DNA of 41,548 nucleotides from SIG565 sp045646145 (lineage in GTDB: Bacteria > Bacillota > Clostridia > Oscillospirales > Acutalibacteraceae): positions 1 through 41,548 of the forward strand of contig JAZRKE010000086.1 of the NCBI GenBank assembly GCA_045646145.1, given 5' to 3'. A program made the position numbers and the translations under genes. The stretch's first letter is position 1. The number at the start of each line of letters is the position of its first letter. This document shows positions 34,301 to 41,548 of this stretch, in pieces. The notes beneath the pieces were generated by a model that was given only the letters and a program-made list of their open reading frames with translations, was not told the DNA's origin and did no database searches.

Positions 34301-37300
34301 GTTGGAATCAATCGGTAAACGGAAATATTACTGTTTATACTGCAATATGGGCAGATGATGAAAACAATAATGATAGAGATGATAATTTAGAAACCGCAAC
34401 CATTACCGTTAACAAAACCGGTAACGGTACAGTTACCCTTGTAACTAACGGCAATGTTATTTTAAAGGATAATCTTGATGGCACATATACTTTCATATAT
34501 GACTCAACCAATGATGCAAGCAAGCAAGTAACTGTTAATACACAGCCTACCGATACAGGTGTTTCGGATAAGAAGAACTATTTAGTATCTGCTACCGAAA
34601 GTGTTACCGTTGCAAATGGCACAAATGCGGTTGTAACCGTTAAGTTTGCTCTTCGTGAATTGGTTGCAAACGGAAATAAGGAAATCAGCGTTAACGGATT
34701 TTCTGCCGACACCGAGATTGCCGGTGTCTCCAAAAAGGCTGTTTTAGAAGCTATTTTAGGCAGAACCTTAACAGATACTGAGGTAGCTCAATATTCTGTT
34801 AAGATGTATGTTCAGCTTGCTGACCTTCCTATTATTGGAACTATTGAACGCTATGAAGATATATGGGATTTAGCAAACAGAAATTATGGCGACACTATTA
34901 ATGCTACTATTAAGAGTGCTATTGCTAAGGCAATAGATGTAGGTGGTAAGGAGCAATTTGAAATCATCTGGTTGGCCGATGGTATCGCTCCTACAGTTAC
35001 AGGTTATTATGAAGTAACCTTAAAAGAGGATCGTGATCCAACCACAGTTACCCATACAGGCGGCACCTATACTTCGGGTGAACTCGATGATATTTTACTC
35101 CAGAGCATTACACCGAATCTCACCTCAAACACCTCAATATTAGGTGTTAAATACGGAGATAATACTCATATTGATTTTGTTTTCGGTAAAACATACACGG
35201 TTAACCTTATTATTACCGTTGAAGAAACTGTTAATTATTATGGCGCTCAGGTTCCTGTTACAGTAACTATATATGTTCCTTACACTAAGGCTACTGTTAC
35301 TATTGAATCCGAGGCAAATATGAACTATAACACTGGTATGACCGATGTTAATAAGGTTAATATGGTTATCTCTGCTGTGAATCCTCAGTATCTGCCTGAG
35401 CTTCCCGTAGGAGTTAGACCTACCGTATGGTATCTGGCTTCTGAGGCACGCAAGGTTGATGTAACCATTAATTTCGCTCAGATGGATCTTGGCCTTGCAG
35501 GTAGATTCTTACCCGATACAGCTACTATTCAGGTTCCTGTTGATGAAATGTGGCTGAATATCGGCGACGATTTAACAATTCCTGCAGCCCCCTCAAATGA
35601 GCGTTTCAGAGAGATTATATTAAACGACCTCATCCCCAATTACGGCGCTGATTATATAGCAGGTCATTTATCCACCGAGCAGATGATGGATATTCTTGCT
35701 ACTACTCTTAAGAAGTATCCGGATGTAGCTGAATATTATAAATATTTAGGAGCTCACTATTTTGGTGAAAACACAAAGGTTGATACTGACGGAAATGTTC
35801 TTGAAACCGTTTATGTTGCTGTTCCTGATTTTGGATACGGACCTGCACGAAGCAATGAATGTGTTATAACCTTATCTGATTTACGTTCAGAGGTTGTTAT
35901 TAAATTAAACGAAGGCGTTACCGTTACTTATGGTAAATATTCCGAAGCCGAGTTACTTGCAGCACTTGTAGAAGGTGTATACGATGCAGATGGTAACCGT
36001 ATCGGCGGTGCTGAGTTAGTTACATTTGTTACTAATGTTATAGGTCTTCCCGTTTCCGAAGCATCACTTATTGAGGTTAAGTTCAATGGCGACATTAACT
36101 ATAAACCTACAGTCGCTTCAACAAATATCGTTATTAACAAGGCTCCTGTCAGCGTTGATGTTGATAATCAGATAATCAAATGGGGAGATTCATATAATAA
36201 ATTACCCGTCATTACCAATCCTGCAAATGTGGATACCATTCAGTTTGTTGTAGGCTTGGATGTATCTGATATTAACTATGATTCAGGTGTTAAGGGCATA
36301 GTTGGTAATGTACAGCTTATGCTTCCCGAAGAACTGCAAGATATGCTGGTTATGGTCGATGAGCTAATCGGCGATAAATTAGGCAAGGACATTAGCTTTG
36401 CTAACGGCGCTTCTATGAAACTGTCTGACCTGCAGGATGCAGTTGGTACTATGGATGGTTTCTTTGAGGGCTCTGAGTATGAAGAGTATTTCAACGTACT
36501 CCTCAAAATGCTTTCAAGCCTACCCACCGAAACCGCTGACATTATGATTACATTGGGTGGAGAACTGCCCACTAATGTTGGTGTATATCTTATTGGCGCG
36601 GTTACTGCCGATTCAAACTATGAAACCGCATTCGGTGTAGGCGCGTTAGTGATTTATCCCGACGGTATCAAAGCAGATATCGCTTGGAATATGGAAGACG
36701 AAAACTACATTATTACAAATAGTCTTTTAGCTTCAGGTGAATTTGATACTCAGGCTCATGCCGTAACAGTTGGCAATGGCGGAGATATTGATTTTGCCAC
36801 AAGCCAGATTTTAGAGATTTTCCTTGGTGTTGATATTTATGGTGAGATCACCGTTGAAACTGATCCCGCTAAATTAAATATTGGTGCCTATGTGGAAATT
36901 GCAGGAATTGTTAACTGGGGCAACCAGATGTACTATTCAAACATTCTTGCAAGACCTATGATGGTTGTAGCCGAAACACTTGATGTGGATTTTGTTGACC
37001 ACACAGGTAATGTAAATAACGATCGTTGGTTCGAATTTGATAATACTTCTAAAAATGCAATGGAAGGTAATCTTAAGGTTACCTACAAGCAGGATGGTAA
37101 CGGTTATAAAGCAGGCGATGTAGTTGAATTGCCTTATAGCGTACGTTACTTATATGTTGGCGTTCAGACCAACGGTAAGCCCTATGTTAGCGATAAGGCA
37201 CCCGTACATGCAGGTACATATACTATTACCGCAATAGTTGTTGTTACCGGAGCTGATGGTCTCGTGTCTCACGCAGGTCAGGGAATCGGTGTTTTGGTTA

Positions 37301-39690
37301 TCGAGCCCTCAAAATCCACTATAACTGTTGATAATTCAGTTATTGCATGGGATGATGCAACACATAGCGTTAACGGTCTTGTAAATGCAGAATCGGTTAA
37401 TGTTCCGTCCATCACCCCTGACACAACAATTATTTCAGCCGGTATTTCTGCTGATTTAGATGCAAATATTGGTTTGGATTCTATCAAGGGTAATGTAAAC
37501 ATCGATATGCCGGTATGGCTCGATGAGATTATCAAGGAATTAGGAATTTTAGATGCTGCTTATGCAGACGGTATTGAAGCCTCAAATCTTATTGGCTATA
37601 CAACTAAAATTAAGAATGAACTTGATAAGTTAGAAATTGATACCTCTTCTTTTGATTCTATTATCAAGATAATCGAACAGTTACCTACCAATGCTACTCT
37701 TACTTTCCATGATAATAAGTCTTATAAAGATGTGGGTATGTATTTGATAATCGGTATTGTTACCGATTCCGACCATTATCCCTCGGTTGACGCAGGCGTT
37801 ATGGTTATTCATCCCGATTTTGAAAAGGCTGAGCTTAATTGGAAATACAATGATAGCAACAACATTTTCACTCTCGATACTCTTTCTGTAGTTGATTTAG
37901 GTGCCTACGCTACAGTTGGCGGCGTAGAAAACAATGAAGTACCCTTCAAGGTAGTATATGTTGGTATTGACGCCGAAAATATGGAGTTAATACTCACCGA
38001 AAATCAATCCGACCTCGGAATAGGTTTATTTACAGAAATCGCATATGTAGTTGGAATTGATAATCAGATGTACATTGCAGATCCGATTATCCGTGAGATT
38101 TTAATTGTTCCCAACCTTTACGAAGTTCAGGTAGAGGATAAGACATTCGTTTACGATGGCGAAGCAAAAGATATCGGTGAAATAGTTGTTTTCGACCAGT
38201 TTAATCAGAATATTACTAATAATGGCAACCTATATGTAATATACACAGGTGTATCAGGCGATTTAAAGGGTTATGTTAGCAAGGAAGCACCTTCTCAGGC
38301 CGGCATCTATTCAGTTATAGTAACCTTTATCAAGTTTGATGATAATAACTATCCGATAGGCGTTGGCTCTAAGGTAGTTACCCTCGTAATAGAGAAGGCA
38401 GCTCCTGAGTTTGGTCTTAATGATACTGAAACCTTATATGACGGTTCAGAATCATTTGTAGATATCGATAATGATCAAAATCTTGATTATGTTGCGGTTA
38501 TTCGTACCGAAAACGGAATCAATATTGTAATGACCGATGCTCTTAAGCCTATTGCCGATTATTTAGGCGACGATATTTATGATATCACAACCCTCGAAAC
38601 CGCTATTAATAAAGCGATTGTTGAGATTGAAGGATTAGATGTAAACTCTGAGTTTGTAGATACTTTGTTAGAAACACTTAAAACAGTAGATAACAATATG
38701 ATTTACAAGATTTCCATTAACGGTGCTAATCCTAACTCGGTAGGCGAATATAAGTGCTATGCAATTAGCATTCCTACCGCAAACTACAGTGCGGTAGTTT
38801 CTGAAGGAACTCTTGTTATTAAGCCTATAAATATTACAATTTCTGTTGATAACAAGACTGTTTCGTTAGGTGAGAATCCCAAGTTTACCTATACCATTGC
38901 CGAAGGTGAACTTGCAAGTGGCGACGAAATGACCGTTGCCTTCACTAAGGAATATGATATCAATACTGCCGGTGTATACAATATTTCTGCAATCGTTACG
39001 CTTAACGATAACTATAATATTACGGTTATTCCCGGCACCTTAACAGTAAATCCCGTAGAGATTACCTCGGTTGAGGTTCTTGGCAACCTCGTTTACACAG
39101 GCAGCGAACAAACTGCTAATGTAGTGGTAAAATATGGCGATAAGGTTCTTACCGAAAATATAGACTATGTTATTGAAGGTAACAAGTATACCAATGCCGG
39201 TAGTTATATGGTAACGGTTGAAGGTATCGGAAATTATACCGGTGTACTCTCAACTTCCTGGAGCATAGCTACTAAGGAACTTTCTGCAGCTGATGTAGCA
39301 TTAGACGGTTCACAGCTCGTATTTAACGGCAGCGAACAGACACAGAATGTAACAGTTGCCGACGGAATTACCTACACAGTAACCGGTAACAAGGGAACAA
39401 ATGCAGGGGAATATACCTTAACTGTAACCTTTACAGGAAACTATAGTGGTGTTGTACAACTTAGTTGGACTATCATTTTGCTTGGTGACGCTGATAACAA
39501 CAAGGTTGTAGATATGTTTGATGCTTCCTTAATTCTTCAGTATTATACCGGAGAAAATGGCGTAACTGCTGAAGATATTAATCTCACAGTAAGCGATGTA
39601 GATGGAAACGGAGTTGTAGATATGTTTGATGCAACTTTGATTTTACAGTTCTATACAGGCGAGATTTCGCGCTTTCCTGTTGAGCAATAG
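31339..39690 (+). CDS. Giant secreted repeat protein with C-terminal type I dockerin
   Basis: About 2780 residues. A Sec signal peptide (charged MKKNVRR, hydrophobic LVMIINM, cleavage near FTAVAA) is followed by: a Cys/His-rich segment (about 78-210); six or seven InlB/Listeria-Bacteroides beta repeats (about 510-1015, each with TVxWKxxDGTVLETD and a FxGW motif); beta-rich stretches without recognised family; two long homologous blocks and a shorter third (about 1600-2495); MBG/Ig-like domains (about 2497-2710); and a dockerin (about 2715-2780) with GDADNNKVVDMFDASLILQ and a second DVDGNGVVDMFDATLILQ, each having Asp/Asn at calcium positions 1, 3, 5, 9 and 12. No LPXTG or membrane anchor is present, so retention should be through a cohesin. 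AGAGG lies before ATG 31339 (3 nt) and ATG 31348 (12 nt); both are possible starts. It heads an operon with the cohesin gene. Confidence 0.85.
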   Translation: MSKMKKNVRRLMSMVLALVMIINMVPVNAFTAVAATVENDPQAATAVGDMLIVKGDDSTPANPTNVPGTHWEFVKKSDDPTCEQHAHSDGDCTYACSHSINRKHLASCYGGTWQYCPENDGGTCNHTNSVKVTASNIRNLDTEIYSAVTAKYGTSFGILNAYNKYFCYKLGDTLICDHQNGWDVHTDACCANQEGHTHSEPDCYSYTWELVYDTLSPIKVEFEGNTPNVTVTSTLPESAKYNDNITFTLSATDDDYNTWTATINGKNPTKLSKTEPTEVIAEAITSGTIKVVLTSQAVPTYTITVEEKNKQNGCAYTLDKNSNLLPGNTAELTVVVPTGDNSYKFTPSVTVSGAGASYANGIITVGAENVTVTIDYQPKKLVVNNSSEDAPVEIPYNYGVGIAEQQNAVKEAIYNALVNSGASLPATLTSWSQLTYQYYPQGKLTGNYSGTAQEFSTGTTGYFDFGETGKQNATYDRGNVAVEKIKIIWAEGNGLPEVFADVYVKLAESRKYTVTWKNDDGTVLETDTLVVHGTTPEYNGNTPTKNADAQYTYTFAGWSPAVAAADKDIVYTATYGTTTNTYTVVWKDHDGTVLETDSNVPYGTTPTYDNVNGKGTTEQLAAALNTTQYTNSFAGWTPTVNPVTGNKEYTATYSTTLNKYTTTFKNYDGTVLQTGLVSFGEVPSYEGATPTKPADAQYTYTFNGWDNTVKAVDGEMTYTAVYSETVNTYTVIWKNEDGTVLETDNNVPYGDMPQYNGNTPTKADDDQNVYKFDKWCPTVDSVKGNAEYIATFTTEAKIKVTFSVLGDTTRYTNVIPNGKVSAYADPEVTGYRFDGWYQDADCTTAFDFENTVINSATTIYAKMTKMHTVAFNTSGGSPAVDNQTVADNGFATVPNVKPDKLNETFIGWYLNDVLYDFGTPVTADITLVAEYGIDTDNDEKVDGSDEDPFLTYKWIDGEVLFEKTILSGAEKPTYIMSDPTDNNKVFIGWNQSVNGNITVYTAIWADDENNNDRDDNLETATITVNKTGNGTVTLVTNGNVILKDNLDGTYTFIYDSTNDASKQVTVNTQPTDTGVSDKKNYLVSATESVTVANGTNAVVTVKFALRELVANGNKEISVNGFSADTEIAGVSKKAVLEAILGRTLTDTEVAQYSVKMYVQLADLPIIGTIERYEDIWDLANRNYGDTINATIKSAIAKAIDVGGKEQFEIIWLADGIAPTVTGYYEVTLKEDRDPTTVTHTGGTYTSGELDDILLQSITPNLTSNTSILGVKYGDNTHIDFVFGKTYTVNLIITVEETVNYYGAQVPVTVTIYVPYTKATVTIESEANMNYNTGMTDVNKVNMVISAVNPQYLPELPVGVRPTVWYLASEARKVDVTINFAQMDLGLAGRFLPDTATIQVPVDEMWLNIGDDLTIPAAPSNERFREIILNDLIPNYGADYIAGHLSTEQMMDILATTLKKYPDVAEYYKYLGAHYFGENTKVDTDGNVLETVYVAVPDFGYGPARSNECVITLSDLRSEVVIKLNEGVTVTYGKYSEAELLAALVEGVYDADGNRIGGAELVTFVTNVIGLPVSEASLIEVKFNGDINYKPTVASTNIVINKAPVSVDVDNQIIKWGDSYNKLPVITNPANVDTIQFVVGLDVSDINYDSGVKGIVGNVQLMLPEELQDMLVMVDELIGDKLGKDISFANGASMKLSDLQDAVGTMDGFFEGSEYEEYFNVLLKMLSSLPTETADIMITLGGELPTNVGVYLIGAVTADSNYETAFGVGALVIYPDGIKADIAWNMEDENYIITNSLLASGEFDTQAHAVTVGNGGDIDFATSQILEIFLGVDIYGEITVETDPAKLNIGAYVEIAGIVNWGNQMYYSNILARPMMVVAETLDVDFVDHTGNVNNDRWFEFDNTSKNAMEGNLKVTYKQDGNGYKAGDVVELPYSVRYLYVGVQTNGKPYVSDKAPVHAGTYTITAIVVVTGADGLVSHAGQGIGVLVIEPSKSTITVDNSVIAWDDATHSVNGLVNAESVNVPSITPDTTIISAGISADLDANIGLDSIKGNVNIDMPVWLDEIIKELGILDAAYADGIEASNLIGYTTKIKNELDKLEIDTSSFDSIIKIIEQLPTNATLTFHDNKSYKDVGMYLIIGIVTDSDHYPSVDAGVMVIHPDFEKAELNWKYNDSNNIFTLDTLSVVDLGAYATVGGVENNEVPFKVVYVGIDAENMELILTENQSDLGIGLFTEIAYVVGIDNQMYIADPIIREILIVPNLYEVQVEDKTFVYDGEAKDIGEIVVFDQFNQNITNNGNLYVIYTGVSGDLKGYVSKEAPSQAGIYSVIVTFIKFDDNNYPIGVGSKVVTLVIEKAAPEFGLNDTETLYDGSESFVDIDNDQNLDYVAVIRTENGINIVMTDALKPIADYLGDDIYDITTLETAINKAIVEIEGLDVNSEFVDTLLETLKTVDNNMIYKISINGANPNSVGEYKCYAISIPTANYSAVVSEGTLVIKPINITISVDNKTVSLGENPKFTYTIAEGELASGDEMTVAFTKEYDINTAGVYNISAIVTLNDNYNITVIPGTLTVNPVEITSVEVLGNLVYTGSEQTANVVVKYGDKVLTENIDYVIEGNKYTNAGSYMVTVEGIGNYTGVLSTSWSIATKELSAADVALDGSQLVFNGSEQTQNVTVADGITYTVTGNKGTNAGEYTLTVTFTGNYSGVVQLSWTIILLGDADNNKVVDMFDASLILQYYTGENGVTAEDINLTVSDVDGNGVVDMFDATLILQFYTGEISRFPVEQ

Positions 39691-39709
39691 TTTTTAAGGA
39701 GGGATAATC

Positions 39710-40768
39710 ATGAAAAAACTTTATGCTATTGTAATTGCTGCCATTCTTTTGGTTTCCTTTACCATATCGGTTTCAGCAGCATCTACGGTTTTATCCGCCG
39801 ATACTAAATCAGCAAAATATAATGAAACTGTAGCAATTGATGTTTCGATTGAAGGCAACACCGGTTTTAAAGCTTACGGAATGGTAATTTCTTACGATAA
39901 AAATGCCCTTAAATTAGAAAGCTTAACAATGGGCGAAAAACTCAATGGGCTTTTTAGTGGAAATGTTGAAGATGGGAAGGTAGGTTTTAGCTCCAACAAA
40001 ACTATTCAGGAAGACGGAGTTCTTTTCACAGCAACATTTAAGGTTTTAACAAATGTAGGTGGTACCTATCCTGTAACAGTTAAACTGGATAAGATAGGCG
40101 TGTCATCTACTGATCTTATGCAGCCAACGGTTGAAGCAGGCGGAGTTACCGTTGTGCATGTTCACAATTGGGGAGAATGGTCTACAACAAAACAACCAAC
40201 CTGCAAAGAGAAGGGTATCAAAACCAGGACCTGTTCCGAATGCAAGGAAAATGATGAACAAGAACTGGATAAAACAGCTCATAAATTTGGTGCTTGGACC
40301 GTATCCAAAAAGGCTACTTGCTCAGAGGTAGGTCAGGAGACAAAAACTTGTTCTGTTTGTAACGCTACAGAAAATCGTAGCACCTCAAAAGGCGCACATA
40401 GTTACGGTGCCTGGGTTACATCAAAGGAACCTACAAACACCGATACCGGTTTAAAGGAAAGAAAATGTTCCATTTGCGGACACACACAAACAGAAGTGAT
40501 TCCTGTTGTTGAAAAAGAGCCGGAGCCAACTCCGGATCCGAACCAAGGCAACCAAAACGGTAACAATACCGATCAGGACACCAACAAGGATACTAATACT
40601 GATACTGATACTGATTCTCAACAGTCTCCCTCAGGCAATAAATACATTCGCGGAATAATTATTGCTTTGGGTATATTATTCATTCTTTTAATCATATTCC
40701 TGCTTTGGAAAAGAAAAAAGGATGATGAAGAAGAAAATACAGATCAAACGGTTTCAGAAGAAAACTAA
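39710..40768 (+). CDS. Membrane-anchored cohesin-domain protein with CxxC repeats
   Basis: 352 residues. A signal peptide (1-23) is followed by one cohesin domain (about 24-149): starts STVLSADTKSAKYNETVAI, with MVISYDKNALKLESL, GKVGFSS and LFTATFKVL marking the jelly-roll strands. Three repeats follow (about 151-262) of the form H-x-(W/F/Y)-G-x-W ... T-C ... G ... CSxC; the third lacks one Cys. Then comes an acidic Asn/Asp/Thr-rich linker (about 268-308), one transmembrane helix (about 311-332) and a charged cytosolic tail. AAGGAGGG lies 6 nt before ATG 39710, and the dockerin gene ends 19 bp upstream. The likely job is to hold the dockerin protein at the cell surface; this pairing is inferred from neighbourhood. 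Confidence 0.82.
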   Translation: MKKLYAIVIAAILLVSFTISVSAASTVLSADTKSAKYNETVAIDVSIEGNTGFKAYGMVISYDKNALKLESLTMGEKLNGLFSGNVEDGKVGFSSNKTIQEDGVLFTATFKVLTNVGGTYPVTVKLDKIGVSSTDLMQPTVEAGGVTVVHVHNWGEWSTTKQPTCKEKGIKTRTCSECKENDEQELDKTAHKFGAWTVSKKATCSEVGQETKTCSVCNATENRSTSKGAHSYGAWVTSKEPTNTDTGLKERKCSICGHTQTEVIPVVEKEPEPTPDPNQGNQNGNNTDQDTNKDTNTDTDTDSQQSPSGNKYIRGIIIALGILFILLIIFLLWKRKKDDEEENTDQTVSEEN

Positions 40769-40779
40769 AACTTAATTAA

Positions 40780-40815
40780 ATGAGCAGATACTTTAAAAGT
40801 ATCTGCTCATTTATT
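40780..40815 (+). terminator. Terminator of the cohesin-dockerin operon
   Basis: ATGAGCAGATACTT (40780-40793) pairs perfectly with AAGTATCTGCTCAT (40797-40810) around a 3-nt loop, then TTATTG. The T-run is short but the 14-bp stem is strong. Confidence 0.7.
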
Positions 40816-40879
40816 GTATAACGAAAACCACACGCTAAGCGTGTGGTTCCAAAGAGGCTTTTGCCGATGAGTAAAAAAG

Positions 40880-40933
40880 CTCCTATGGTATAATGCAAGA
40901 GGTCTGCCAACCACAAGCGTTAAAACATAGGAG
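40880..40933 (+). promoter_or_regulatory. Possible SD-sequestering stem upstream of tnpA
   Basis: CTCCTATG (40880-40887) is complementary to CATAGGAG (40926-40933), which contains the tnpA ribosome binding site. An extended -10, TGGTATAAT (40886-40894), lies inside the interval, so a transcript started there would lack the left arm, whereas read-through from outside would carry it and be folded off. Confidence 0.5.
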
Positions 40934-40940
40934 GTCAATT

Positions 40941-41420
40941 ATGGAAATCGACAAAAGTAGTATAGCACACACAGCGAGGAATTGTAAATACCATATTGTA
41001 TTTGCACCCAAGTATAGAAGGCAAGTAATCTATGGAAAGATAAAAGCCGACATAGGACAAATAATAAGAAAGCTATGTGAATGGAAAGGTGTAGAAATCA
41101 TAGAAGCTGAAGCCTGTCCCGACCATATACACTTATTGGTATCAATACCACCAAAGATAAGTGTATCAAGTTTTATGGGATATCTCAAAGGCAAAAGTAG
41201 TTTAATGATTTTTGACAAACACGCAAATCTAAAATATCGATACGGCAATCGAGAATTTTGGTGTCGAGGATATTATGTAGATACCGTAGGAAAGAACAAA
41301 AAGGCAATAGCAGAATATATACGGAATCAATTACAAGAAGATTTAGCGTACGAACAAATGAGTATAAAAGAATTGGTAGACCCGTTTACGGGTGAGCCAG
41401 TTAAGGCAAGCAAAAAATAA
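40941..41420 (+). CDS. tnpA: IS200/IS605-family transposase TnpA (HUH, Y1)
   Basis: A 159-residue single-strand transposase. The HUH metal motif is DHIHLL (His62 and His64); the catalytic tyrosine is most likely Tyr126 in AEYIRNQ, with Gln130 one turn later, as in IS608 TnpA. Length is full and no frameshift is seen, so it looks active. AGGAGG lies 6 nt before ATG 40941; the upstream extension to 40893 crosses that site. It is flanked by end hairpins and has no TnpB or resistance cargo. Confidence 0.93.
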   Translation: MEIDKSSIAHTARNCKYHIVFAPKYRRQVIYGKIKADIGQIIRKLCEWKGVEIIEAEACPDHIHLLVSIPPKISVSSFMGYLKGKSSLMIFDKHANLKYRYGNREFWCRGYYVDTVGKNKKAIAEYIRNQLQEDLAYEQMSIKELVDPFTGEPVKASKK

Positions 41421-41548
41421 CCAACCGCTTTAGCGGTAGCTAAGAGTCCGCTTGCGGTTGGCAGATTATTCGGTGGACTTTCAGTCCCGCCAGTAATAGC
41501 GGCTTACAGCCGCAGAGCAAACTACCGGCTTAGCCGGTAGTCATGATT

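Larger units (their letters stand above)
40821..41548 (+). mobile_element. IS200-like insertion sequence (single tnpA), right end at window edge
   Basis: The element carries tnpA only and no tnpB. At the left, AACCACACGC (40826-40835) pairs with GCGTGTGGTT (40839-40848) around a TAA loop. At the right, after tnpA, are stems at 41424-41437, 41499-41513 (GCGGCT/AGCCGC) and ACTACCGGC (41521-41529) with GCCGGTAGT (41533-41541) around TTA. Subterminal hairpins without terminal inverted repeats are typical of IS200/IS605. The exact tips are not defined, and the right end may lie beyond 41548. Confidence 0.8.

Noticed and set aside
31339..39690. Cellulosomal enzyme
   Set aside because: Despite the dockerin there is no glycoside hydrolase, carbohydrate esterase or recognised carbohydrate-binding module; the content is adhesin-like beta repeats.

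Overview
The window looks like a chromosomal segment of a low-to-moderate-GC Gram-positive bacterium of the class Clostridia, probably a gut-type relative of Oscillospirales/Ruminococcaceae. The evidence is the hprK-glk-murB-rapZ-whiA-dnaE-pfkA gene order, an archaeal/eukaryal-type ProRS, short-form HisG with HisZ, a YerC/TrpR-like regulator in front of the his operon, strong AGGAGG-type ribosome binding sites, and a cohesin/dockerin pair. The assignment is inferred from gene content; no 16S gene or other phylogenetic marker was compared.

Region 1 (1-4200): tRNA-Ser(UGA) and tRNA-Ser(GCU) lie on the minus strand. Between them are a broken 5' tRNA-Ser copy and a GC-rich, structured, non-coding insert. 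A small C39-like cysteine peptidase follows, then feoAB for ferrous iron uptake, an intergenic array of small hairpins joined by ATATCACT-like linkers, and a small P-loop kinase-like protein.

Region 2 (4200-18450, mostly minus strand): mscL with a C-terminal zinc ribbon, alr, a small CmpB-type membrane protein, proS and aroC. acpP is divergent on the plus strand from a consensus promoter. A long housekeeping run is transcribed from hprK through glk, murB, rapZ, whiA and dnaE to pfkA; pfkA also has its own promoter inside the end of dnaE. The run combines carbon-catabolite control, cell-wall precursor synthesis, division control, replication and glycolysis.

Region 3 (18450-31040, plus strand): a small XRE regulator with an unusual leader containing two mutually exclusive hairpins, ychF, a YugP-type membrane zinc peptidase and a ComEC-like metallo-beta-lactamase-fold protein. 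Then comes a complete histidine operon: yerC-hisZ-hisG-hisD-hisC-hisB-hisH-hisA-hisF-hisIE-hisK. It starts from a perfect TTGACA-17-TATAAT promoter followed by a 12-bp perfect palindrome that is a good operator candidate for the co-encoded TrpR-like protein, and it ends at a terminator.

Region 4 (31040-40810): a consensus promoter and structured leader drive an 8.35-kb gene for a secreted, roughly 2780-residue repeat protein ending in a type I dockerin. The gene 19 bp downstream encodes a membrane-anchored protein with one cohesin domain and CxxC repeats. Together they look like a self-contained, non-cellulosomal cohesin-dockerin surface-display module, the most interesting system here.

Region 5 (40811-41548): an IS200-like single-gene insertion sequence (HUH Y1 transposase) with end hairpins and a possible SD-sequestering stem; its right end is at or beyond the window edge.
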